This document shows, in pieces, positions 28,046-40,100 of a stretch of DNA of 64,000 nucleotides. The notes below the pieces were generated by a model. That model was not told the DNA's origin. It saw nothing but the letters and a program-made list of their open reading frames with translations, and searched no databases. Position numbers and translations under genes: made by a program. Source of the DNA: Protula sp. h YS-2021 (lineage: Eukaryota; Annelida; Polychaeta; Sabellida; Serpulidae); the NCBI GenBank assembly GCA_949752745.1, contig OX457032.1:13413836-13477835 (forward strand), written 5' to 3'. Each line of letters begins with the position of its first letter. The first letter of the stretch is position 1.

Positions 28046-30105
28046 GGGGGGGGGGGGGGGGGGGGGGGTAGGCGGAGGGGTATTTTGATGGGCGCTCTAA
28101 CATCAATTTACGTACAGCCAATGGCTTGGCTCTTTTTATCCCGGAATTGAACATCACCGCCCATTACCATTTAGTTTTGAACATTCCCCAAAAAGATTAA
28201 AACAAACCAGCTTGCTTTGTTTATTTGTTAATTTAACATGAACAAGGGTTGATGTTGCTGTGTGTCCCTCCCCTGGGACTTCTCCATGTGCGGGCGCTTC
28301 AAGGCAAAACTTGACGTACCTTGGACGCTTTCTAGTATCTGGCTTGTTACCTCTTTTCCAAACTGGGTTATAAAGCACGTGCCCAATGGGCACTGCCCTG
28401 GGTGATGTGTGTGGCTAGAAGCAAAAAAAAAAAAAAAACCCTGGGTAGTAGCGGTTGTGTTAGGTGTGCTGTCGGAGGGATGCCTTATTACCACTGACTT
28501 GTGGCAGCACTTTTTTGTGGATGGTGGATGGGGTTGTTATCGTGATTTGGAAAGATCTCACGTGGGTGAACGTGCCAAATCATGGTTGTTGTTTTTTTCT
28601 CTATTGGTAGAGTAGCTAGGCACTTCACGGGAACTTGTGGAGTGTGTTAGTAGTCTGTTAGTTCTTCATTTCCATTACACACTGATCTGGAGTATTTGGA
28701 AAACCAACCAAATCCTCAGTATTACCCAGAAGCCAAGTGGCACAGTACACTGCTCTCGTTGGCCTGCTGTATATTATAATGCGTTTAAAGTCGTTCTTTA
28801 TGATAGAGTGGGATTAAATAAAATTTAAGTGGCTAGCAAATGCCTTCAGTGATCAATCATTTGGACAGTGTACCATTGTATTAAAACACTACATTTACAG
28901 CGATGAATAATGCATCGCGCTGATTTTACATATCTCACCGACGCAAAAATGCCGAGAAGCGGATTGATTGAGAAGCTCAGGGGCTTGACAATGGTTCTTT
29001 TAACGTCATTAAAGGGTGTCCTCCATGTGTTGAGATGTCACTCAAGTGGATAGCATATCTTTTATCAATAACTTGAAGTTCATTATCAGCGCGGATCGTA
29101 CCTGCATTGTTCGATTTCATGCGCCCGTATTTTTATGTAGTCATTCTAAACTGGTATACGGAACAGCAAAACGTCATCGTCGTCATGGTAACAAAATCAG
29201 GCGTGCACCATTCATATGATGCATTTGAGACATACCAGTGTGAAAAGGTATTGGGTTTCAGATCAACAAGTAAGCCAGGTATTGAAAGATATTTCTCATT
29301 TTCATCTTTCAACCACTTAAAGATTTGCTGAATGTTCATAAATATAAATGGTAATTTTTTGTTTAGTCGTTTGACTTATTTTTTTTTGTTTCGTAACCAA
29401 GCCTTTATGGGATTCAAAGCTTTTCCTAAGTGTTGTATGAACCACTGTAGAGATTTTTGTTTCAACAATTACTCTAAAAAAATTAAAGTAATAATTTTTC
29501 CAGTGCAAATTTTATCGTCGAGGAAGCTCTCAGCATATCCGAATGTTAAAAATGAGGTATTATTTATCAGCCAGCAGGTCACGTATTCACAAAACACCTC
29601 ACTTACACAGCCCTAATGACATACGTGGGGACCATTAAGCCAGGCAGGCTTCATGAGTGCGGGCCCAGGTCATTTATGTTTTGTGGAACAAGTAGCAGTG
29701 AAGAGTCTTCAACATGGACTTAGAAAAATGAATCGATTAATGACCTTATCAAAATGAGTTTTCGCCATTCAATATATGTTCACGATTCAATATAAATTGA
29801 ATAATTGTTTGAAAACTTATTTGTAAAAAGCAAGGCCTAATCATAAATGATAGTTGCTAAAAATAACCCTCTTTAGTAATTGAAAAAAAATTTATCAGAA
29901 GCCACAATGGTTGTTTTCTTTGGTAACTTCGACCACGCAAAATCGGAGTGTTCCAGATTGTACTGAAAACATACATGACGTCGCATTTCAGAAATTTGAA
30001 CCTTCATACGTTTATTTGAAAGGGTTGAACTAATATGTCTCAAAGCTTGGGCGGTTAGTTTAAGCTTTTTGTTTGAAATAACATTTTGTAGCAATTTATT
30101 GGCAG
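28046..30105. other. unassigned sequence upstream of the first visible IF exon
   Basis: No recognised gene. It starts in a long G-run and has an A-run near 28424. The first visible IF exon at 30106 begins in mid-codon, so at least one earlier exon (5' UTR and possibly the initiator) should lie in or upstream of this stretch unless translation starts at 31316. I could not identify it. Confidence 0.4.
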
Positions 30106-30266
30106 ATTTTCTGGTCGTGACTCGGTGAGTGACAGCAGTAGTCCCGCCTCTCTCTGTAAGACTCCTCCCAGTTCATCGAAATCGATTCTGATTGGAACAA
30201 ATCAAGAAAGTGCAAAAGCAGAAGAGAGTTTTCCGCAACAAAACGAAGCCGCAGAGGCATTTACAG
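30106..30266 (+). CDS. IF gene, first visible coding exon (head)
   Basis: Acceptor ttattggcag, donor acag/gttggt. Open throughout in the frame that joins, in phase 1, to the next exon. Encodes a Ser-rich, disordered segment (RDSVSDSSSPASL near its start). There is no in-frame ATG and the first base completes an upstream codon, so it is not the first exon. Membership rests on phase fit and composition only. Confidence 0.6.
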
Positions 30267-33200
30267 GTTGGTCTTCAAAGACATTTTGAAGCGTCTGTTT
30301 CCTTCCTAAGTATCAAGGGGAAAAAATTATACGGGCATTAACTAAATATGGCAGAGACTTCGCTGCATTTCATTTTAAAAAGGTGCCGATCAAAACAACG
30401 GCATTTTCGACAGCTCACATTTTGACTGAAGAGTACTTAAACAATAATCTCAATACAGGCCGTTTGGGCAGAGGTTATCTTAATAAAAACACCACCGAAA
30501 TGAAAATGTGCTTAGATGCAGCGACGCAGTTATCAATCCGTTTTTTATAGTGATGCGTCTTTTTCAGCTGATTACCAAACGGTGCCCAGAAATAGTCCGG
30601 AAATCCCGAATCGCCAGATCCTCCAGCCGAGCAGGCCGAACAGCACACCCAGCCAGACGAGGCACATACACCCTCAACACAAGCTCCTCAAACCGGAAAT
30701 GCAGCGCAGTCAGTTGACGTGACACCCGCCAAACTGGAGCACTATCGAACATATCTCAAAGACAAATCCCGAGGCCAGATCTATTCTGTTGGTGCGTTCA
30801 GAGGCACGGTAGATTCCAGTACGCTCGCGTCTTGCACCAATTCGCAAACCAAACGCTACGTTCTAAACCCAAATCACGCAGCACATCGGGACAGAAAAAA
30901 TAAGGAAAAATTTGACTTAATAACTGCAAGATTTCGAGTCGAATTAGATCAAGCTAAAAAATCAGTGACTGCAAAACCAAACGCACCCACTGTAGCAAAT
31001 TTAGAGCATATTAAAGATTATCAATTAAACAGGCATTCGGAAAGAGTATTGAACAGTCAACAAGCCTGGGAGGCGGAGCGTAGTTCTCAACCGAAAGCAC
31101 AAACTGTCACTCAGGGAAAAGCTGATATATCAGTGGTTGAAGACAAACAATTGCCGGAGGTAGTCACAGAGTCTGTTGAGCCATTTAACGCAAACGAGTA
31201 TTTTAGTAACGTAATAAGCTATCAAAGCGCTCTCGATCCGGAGACAAGCGAACAGCGAACGTCGCACATTTCGTATTCGAGAGTTGGCGAATCGAACGGC
31301 GAGTACGAGAACACAATGAGTGAGTCGATTTACGCGTCGCCGCGCCTCGCGGAGAAGCAAGAACTGATCGCGCTCAACTCGCGCCTTCACCAGTACATCA
31401 GACACATGCGTGAGATGAAAGAAGACCAGGGCTATTTGGATTCGCAGGTGTTCCTCGAGTCTGTGACTGTCCTGGAGGAAGAGCTGATGAAACTGAAGGC
31501 CATGTATGAGCAGGAACTAGACCGGTCAAGGTGAGGGAGAGAGTACCCGTGAGCAAATCCATCGCTCAGCAAATCACAATTTACTATTGAGCTTGCCAAA
31601 TGGCGTTACAATGCAGATAGTAGTGTTTTTGCATGCTATTTTGAGTTCATGATTAAAACGTTCCAATACATATTGCTTTGTGAAAGTTTATACACCAACC
31701 TTTAACTCGTTGATCAGTACAGAAAATGTTCAATGATTGACTGGAATTCATTTTCTCCCAGGATTCAGATTGATGACATCTGTCGTTCCAAGAAACACTT
31801 TGAACTGGAAGAAAAGAAAGCGAAAGCTTTGGCGTGTGAGCTCAAGAACAGGTGACGTGCCTTGATGCGGATGGGGGGGGGGGGGAGGGGAGGGAGGAGC
31901 TCAAGAACAGGTGACGTGCCTTGATGCGGATGGGGGGAGGGAGGAGCTCAAGAACAGGTGACGTGCCTTGATGCGGATGGGGGGGGGGGGAGCTCAAGAA
32001 CAGGTGACGTGCCTTGATGCGGATGGGGGGGGGGAGGAGCTCAAGAACAGGTGACGTGCCTTGATGCGGATGGGGGGGGGGGAGGGAGGAGCTCAAGAAC
32101 AGGTGACGTTCCTTGATATGGATGGGGAGAGGGGGAAGAGAGGGGGAGGGAGGAGCTCAAGAACAGGTGACGTGCCTTGATGCGGATGGGGGCGGGGGGA
32201 GAGAGGGGGAGGGAGGAGCTCAAGAACAGGTGACCTGCCTTGATGCGGATGGGGACGGGGGGGGGGAGGGGGAGGGGGAGTTGAAGAACAGGTGACTTGC
32301 CTTGACACGGATAGGGGTAGCTTTCTAATTGAACAGTACTGAGTCGTGTAGGGTTTGTATTGTTCAGGAGGCCCTGATACCATAAGATAAGGCGACAAGA
32401 GCTGTTCAGAATTTGTCAATTTAAATAGGTCTGCTAATTTTTTTAAATTCTTCTATTTATTTATTTATTATTAATTTTTATTGTTATTTTTTGCCATTAT
32501 TTCTGTTAGTTATTGATTCTGGATGCATTTTCGACTGTGCAAACAGTGTAGGCGAAACTGTTTCCCCGCTACAGGACCGTGTTTATCGACTTCATTTTCA
32601 CATTCGTGTAGGCTTGAAATCGAGGGACAGCGAAACAACCGGAACAGCGTGGAGATCAACTCGCTGCAGAGAGCCCTAGCACAGAAGGATCTGATGATTG
32701 AGGAAGGCCGAATCGCCCTGCAGACGCCAGTCATGGAGCTGGAGAAGCTGAATGAGGCGTACCAGAAGATGCTGAGAGAACACGAAGATTTGAAGAAAAG
32801 GTGGGACTGGCCATTTTACTGTTAATGAGGGTGCTGGGAGGGCAATTTATGACACTCCCTGGGGATTTTCAAGATAAATTCAGGCAATTTTCACCGAATT
32901 CAGAATTTTGGAAAACCTCAGAATTCTTGTATACAAGCGAGTCGACATGCTGATCTTATTTTGTCACGTGCCGTTTAGTTTATACAATACATATGTACAC
33001 TGAAATACTTTCGATCTTGACTCAGGAATCGAAAAAATCTTTTCTGGCAATAAATTAACGTTAACGTTAGCTTCTATACATAGAAGAGATGGCATGCGAA
33101 AAAAGTAAATAGATAAAAAAAATAAGAAAGTTGGCAAGAAATCATTCTGAAATAAAATATTGCAATGTAAACGCGTGTTTTTTTGAAAATATAATATACC

Positions 33201-36200
33201 TTAACATAAAGATTTTGATGACGTCACGCAGATTTGAGAAGGAACAGCTAGCAAGACAAGATGCCGAGGACAGATTTGATACGCAGAGAAAGAAGATGGA
33301 CTTTCAAACTTCCATTAATGATCAAGTCAGTTATTTTCTTAATTTTTTTTTTTACTCAAATCTATTATTTTAATCCAGTGGTCGTTTCTGTAGCATGATA
33401 CGATGACCTGATTGTGCTATAACTAACGACTTCTGTGTTGTTCTTTTCAATGGCCGTAGGTAAATAGATAAATAAACACATAAATAATTAAATAATAATA
33501 GTAATAAACAAATGTTTTCTGTTTTGTTTGTCAACAGTAGTAAAAGCTGAAAAAGCTTTGGGGGTGATTTTCTCTAATTGAAATTCCTATTTTTTCAGCA
33601 ACATTTCAGTTCATGTGACGCGCTTGTGTGTTAAAAGCAATTTGTGTCACAGATTTAAGTGGTACAGTTTTAGTAAGACAGGCGAAAGACAACAACAATA
33701 ATAATGATAATAATAAATATCTATCTATGTATATAAATAAAATAATAAAATAAATAAAAAAATAAATAACAAAACATACCGGTGGCATTAACTACAGGAA
33801 AAGAAAGAAATGCAGGATAGGCTGACGTCAGCAAACACGACAATCCTGGCGCTGGAGGAGAAGATCCGGGAGATGAGTCACCACGACAAGACGCTGGTGG
33901 ACATGCTGAAACGCGTGCGCGAGAGCGCGGAGGATGAGCTGCGGAAGTACCAGGACGAGTCGGAGGAGAGACACAATCGGTACGGGCCGTCGGTGTGGGG
34001 GGGGGGAGACGGGGGGGGGGGGAGGTCCGAGTCGAGAGGGGTGGGGGTTGGATGCGCGAGAGCTCGAAGGATGAGCTGCGGAAGTACCAGGACGAATCGG
34101 AGGAGAGACACAATCGGTACGGACCGGTGGTGTGCGGGGGGGGGGGGGGAGACGGGGGGGGGAGGTCCGAGTCGAGAGGGGTGGGGGTTGGATGCGCGAG
34201 AGCTCGAAGGATGAGCTGCGGAAGTACCAGGACGAATCGGAGGAGAGACACAATCGGTACGGACCGGTGGTGTGCGGGGGGGGGGGGGGAGGGGGAAGGG
34301 GAGGGGAAGGGGGGAGACGGGGGAAGGGGGTTTGGGTGCGCGAGAGCTCGGAGGATGAGCTGCGAAAGTACCAGGACGAGTCGGAGGAGAGACACAATCG
34401 GTGCGGGCCGTCGGTGTGGGGGGAGGGGGGGGGGAGAGACGGGGGGAGGGGGGTGGGGTATTTTGCTTTTGAGGATGTGGGGGATGTGCGCTGGGGTGAT
34501 ACAGGTGGAGGTAATTAAGAAGTTCGGGAGGTGGTTGGTCGGGGAGGGGGGTTGATTAATGCTCAAGGAGCGCCCGATAGTTACACGGGTTAGCTGATAA
34601 TGGCTGCTGATAATGACGGGAGGCTGCTTTGTATTCCGACACATTAATTTCCGTGTTACTCTACGTTTCAATCATTTATCCCCTGAACAGACATCTGACA
34701 GAACTGAAAGCGCAGATCGACGAGGATGACAGACGCATCGCCGAACTGACGGAAGAAACCATTCGCCTCAATGACCAAATAACACAATTACTGGGCCAGA
34801 ACAGGGAGCTCGAGGGCCAGGCAAGTGGAACCCTGTGGGGGTCGTGTCTGCCGCGACTGTTTTGTATTGAGTCCGAGCAAAGACTAGAAGTGGAAAAAAA
34901 AAAGAATATGGCCTCGAGTCCATGCTTAATTTAAAAGATTATGCTGAACAAGATAACTACGCATTCGTATGCACAAAAGTCAGCACAAAATCATTGAATT
35001 TTTTAATGTTTTTATTTATTTATTTTTTGTCCAATTCTATGTGTAAGTTTGTTCTTCAGTCAGTTCAGGATTTTCAACTAATTTTCAAATTGTATGTCAT
35101 TGTGTTTGACAAGCAGGCATTTTATTCAACAAAATGGTAAAATCCTGTTTTTCCCTGGATCTGTAACGAACTTCTGCTAATTCCGTATCAGAGATTTGGC
35201 ATGCCATATATTTTGTATCCTTTAGCTTAAGTTTCATGAGGTAAAACTCCTGGTTTACATGGTTTATTTAGTTGTAGACTGCCTGTGGTCGTAACTCCGT
35301 GATTGGCTATACGTGGGCCCATACGTATTGTTGCTAATTGGCCTTTGATTCTCCCCATGTAATCTTTCACATTGAACATTTAATGTGTCGGCATTACTGA
35401 CCGATCGTTTAACTGTCTACAATACATGTTATCAATTGTCTTTAATTGTCCAAATACCATGCATTTAATATTTCGGCTTTGGACCATAGATTACTGACTG
35501 ATCGTTCAACTGTCTGTATAGGCTAACACAAGTTATTAGTTGTCCTTTGATTGTCCAAATGCAATGCATTTAATATTTCGGCTTTGGACCATAGATTACT
35601 GACTGATCGTTTAAGTAACATATCTGCACAACCGTACCATTAACAGAACGGCAGCTTGGACCACCAAAAGCACTGCTATATGAAGATGCTGGAGGACGAG
35701 AAGAGGAGGGCGAGCACCCACATCAAGAAGATGGAGTTCAAACTGAGGGAAATGCAGGTATGGTGTGATCGAGTGTTTATGATAATGTCATGCTGTTATC
35801 ATCATGGCGGCAGGCTTTCAATAGGTAAGGCTTCTGTCAGTTCCTTAGACAGTAGAAAAAGAACACAAAATAAACATAATTTTTTTAGCAGTCTATATTT
35901 GTATTTAACGTCGCTTTGGGGCACGGCAGGTCTTTCCTTTATTTTTAACACTTTCATGACAGCTTTTAGTTAAAAAGTTAAAAATATTCATGCAGATAGT
36001 CAGACTTTTTGCTGTTTAATGACAGTTAGTCAAACAGTTGTATTGCCGGTGATGTAAATTTCTTTATCCGTCTCAAATTCTGGGGTTCGGGGGGGGGGGT
36101 GGAGGAACCTGCTGATTGGGATAAAATACATTTGGTTTGTAGGAAGTATTGATCAGCAAAATGAGGGAGTTGAACGCTGCGAGGGAGTCACAGATTCCCC

Positions 36201-37147
36201 TGAAGGCCGAGATCGAATCTTTCCGGTCACTTATTGAAGAAGAAGAAAGAAGGTAGATATAAAATTACAGCAAGCGAACGCGAAAATGTACAAATGAAGT
36301 CAAAATATAATGCAACAGGGGCGTAGACAGAGCGTTTTGAGAGCGATCGCGGTGCATATGGTCACTGCTACGAGCGGTTGTTTTTTTTTTTTTTAAATTC
36401 ACGATGCATGGTCAAGAACACTATCCTTCCAAAAGCAGTATTCGTTATAGTGTTTCCGTTCAGCAGAATACATGAGCTGTGGTGCCAGTATACATAAATA
36501 CTCATCTGGTAGATCAGCTCCATGCTTTTCGAATTGTGATGCGCTGTTTGAAATAATTTCCGTAGAAGTGAATTTTAAGAATACTGCCATGAAAGTTGTG
36601 ATGTCCGCACAATTTTGGTGTTTTGATTTATAAAAAACTCGTACATATGGTAATCATTCGAAAACATCTCCACTGTTTTAACATTAAAGTGTTGCGCACA
36701 AAAATGTAACTGAACGATGAGAAATGTGGTAATTCTATGATAACGAAGTTTATTAACTTCTTTTTTTTCAAATTCTTAGGCTAAAATTAGGACCTGGAGA
36801 ATTTCCGGAATTGCCCTTACTTCCACCAAGCTATCGTAAAGAACCCACGGCAGCGCCTAACGCGCCCACGCTCGCGCCGCAACCCATTGGTTACGGGAGC
36901 AAGGCGGTGACCGTCAATGCCCATGGCCACATGGAGTATAACCCTAACCCTAGGCCGCTGGGACCCGTGAGAATACGCTCAGCCCCACCGCCCTGTAAGT
37001 GAGAATACAGCCGTTAAGGCTTACGTGTATGGTGTATGTGACTTTCAACCGCAAAATAACATTGGTGGAAAAAAAGGACAGGGGAGGACAGCGAGAGGGG
37101 AAAAGATTCGGAGGTTAAGAAAGAAAGAGTGGTAGGGAGGGGAACAG

Positions 37148-37192
<45 letters not shown>

Positions 37193-40100
37193 CAGAATTT
37201 GTAGACACAAGTCAAAGATAACATATATATGTTTACAGGCTATGATTACATCCAGGAAATGTATACTTTTCCTAAAATGATCAGGCTATGTCTACAATTC
37301 CTGACTCAATCAGGCAATGTATACATTTCCTAGAAAAGACCAGGAAATGTACACATTGCCTGGTTTTGCTGCTAAAAAATTGTAGTCTTTGCCTGAAACT
37401 TATTTTGTATCTTAAAGAAAACTCCCATTGACATTTATTTAAAACTTTAAATATCACTCGGATAAAAACAAAATTTAAATATCACTACGATTTATGAACT
37501 ACCTGTGCTTAAGTTTTCTGTTTCTGATATTTTATTAATCAAACTCCCCCCCCCCCCTTCCCCCACAATTTATTGCAATATATTTTTTTTAACATTTATC
37601 ATTATCATTTTTAACTTTTGTGCCAAATTTGAATTTTCTCTTTCAAGATGTGATTGCAATTAGCAGCTCATTGCAACCTTCGAATTTTCTCTTTCATGCT
37701 AAGATTGCAATTGAGAACGCAGTGAAATTTTGAATTTTGTCTCAGTAAACGGTAAAAGTGGTGACGTATTTGTGGTGACGTTTTATTAGCAGAAACTAAA
37801 TATTACTCGAAGGTCTGCAGAAACTAATTCACTATAGTTCAGATTGTTCAAGCCACAGATAAATACACTGAATCACTTCAAATCACTATGAGAAAAGGAA
37901 AATTGACGATACTAATTCTGGGCTTTGATCTCTGTTTTACAGCGACCCTGCGGCAGAGGAACTTGAATTTGGTCCCGTCAAATATTGGACAGGGCAAGGA
38001 TTATTTCGATGAAATGTTTCGAGATTTGAAAATTCCCGACACAGTGAAGGTATAAACTAGACGTTAAAAATGGATCAAATGACAGTGTAGTTTATTAAAA
38101 AAAAAACTTATTTTTAGCGTTGCATGTTCTTTAGTTGCATTTATATGTCACATTGTCTTTGTGTAATTGATGTGCATTTTTAAAGAAATATTCAAATTTG
38201 CTGTAGAATGCACTGGTAGTGTAGCTTAGTAAATTTTATATGTTGATTTTTGCGCTGGCAAATTTTACGCATTTCAGACAGGCAATGATTTTTTGGTACT
38301 GATTATTTGTTATTTATTCATCTCAAAAATCATTTGCATGCTCCAATTATTACAATGCCGTGTAGAGATATAAACAAAAGCTTGTCTTATAATTTAATCA
38401 ATGTAAATAGAACGCACCAGGTGGAAGGAGCTTTTGTTTTGATTTTGCAGGAATCGCCGCGAACCTTGACCCCTCTCGCTGCTAAATCGCCCAGCCCACA
38501 AATATTGCAGGTCTCAAATACTTATACTTTTAGATTTCTCTGTATATATTTTTTTATTTATCAATCTTAGCTATTTGGCTGGTTTATTTCCTGCTTACTG
38601 GACTCTCAGATTTTCATGTATAATTTATATGTTATGTGTTGGTGTTTGCTGGTAGTAGTGTAAATGAGTCTGTTGCTTCATGATTGATAATTAATCGCAG
38701 TAAATCCTCAGCATTCTCAGCAAAGAACAGAATGTTTATTTTGTGGAGATGTTCTCCGCGACAGGGGAATTCCAAAACATGAAATAAAAACTGTGTACAA
38801 ATGTTGTTTGAATATTGGAAATTGATCAGAGATTACTTTTATTAGTTGCTTAGAATTTATCTGCAACTCTGTGTTTTTTTCTGCTTTTTAGAAACATTTA
38901 ACTAAAAATATTAAAACAACAACAAAAATTCTCGCTTTTGGTTGGTAGAATGCATAAACCAATCATAATACTATGGCTCTAGTTAGGCGTTGCTACTTCG
39001 AATTTAAATTTCCACTCATATTTATCAAATGATACACCAAAACGTATACCTATTATGCCTTTTCGAAACCGATAGTTATTGAATTTCATGAACTGCGTGG
39101 AGTCGACCCCAGTTTGCACTTTAATATTATACTGTAATTAAATATGCATAGACCGGAAATGGAAGTTGTGGTTTTGGTTTTAACTTGCGCAAGTATTTAA
39201 TGCTGCTTGTTCTGTTCTGAGGATAACTGGAATCTTGAAACATGTTAAAGAATCCGGTTGTACTTGATTTTTTAGCAATTTGCATATTTTTTACCAGTTT
39301 TCTAGAGTCTGTATTGAACAGAAACGGTTGTGTCAGCTCTTAAAAATTAGTTTTACACTTTACATTAGGAAATTTAAAATGCAAGCTATTGTATACAGCA
39401 GCTTTGTTTTGAAAATTCCACGCAGGACAGGCCATTGGGTAGCCTGGGATTTGCCGAGAACATTTTTTATGTTTCTATTTTAGGAGTCTCCAAAGCCTCT
39501 TGGTCCGATAGGTTCGCAATCGCCAACCCCGCAAGCTGTGCAGGTCGTGAACGGTTCTCATTCTTGTCTGTGAAACAAAATTCTAGCTAAAAATCTGGTG
39601 ATTTCTAACATTGACCCAAAATAAAAGGCTAAAACAAACCCGTTTAATTGCTCATTTTTTGTCGCGGTGTTTCTTCTCTTGAAAAATTTTATTTCTTTGC
39701 ACATGTGGGTATTTTCAGGACTCCCCTCGTTCTGACAAGTCATCGGGGTCACTGCCAGCCAAGAGTGCCCCCGGTCCGCAGGTCTCTCGCCAGTTCTCGT
39801 GTTATCTCATCTCACCTTGCTGTGTTATCACGTGGCTTGATTGTTGATTTCCGCCCTATAACATCATGTATATACACCGAATCTGGAGAAAAGTGATGCA
39901 CCTTTGTCTCGTGTTCGAGATATGCTGTTGTTTTGTTGTTTTGTACAAGACGATCAATTCACAAGTAGACAGAGAATTTGTACAAAAATTCTGGTGGCCG
40001 TCACTTGCTGAGTCAATGACGTCATTCTGTCGTTTGCTGGCTGATGTTCATATTTTGTGATTTAAATCGATGGTGTTAAAATCCTACCAAAACGCTATAG

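Noticed and set aside
31842..32419. Pro-rich minus-strand frames over array A
   Set aside because: Antisense of a G-rich minisatellite, with no independent support.
33721..34671. Pro/Ser-rich minus-strand open frames up to 316 codons
   Set aside because: They are the antisense of the G-rich array B and the exon copies; the plus strand carries the real exon.
36937..36952. Telomere-like taaccctaaccct
   Set aside because: It lies in the reading frame of a phase-consistent IF exon (YNPNP) and is only about two units long.
37149..37208. Ser/Leu-repeat open frame
   Set aside because: Translation of the (GA)n microsatellite.
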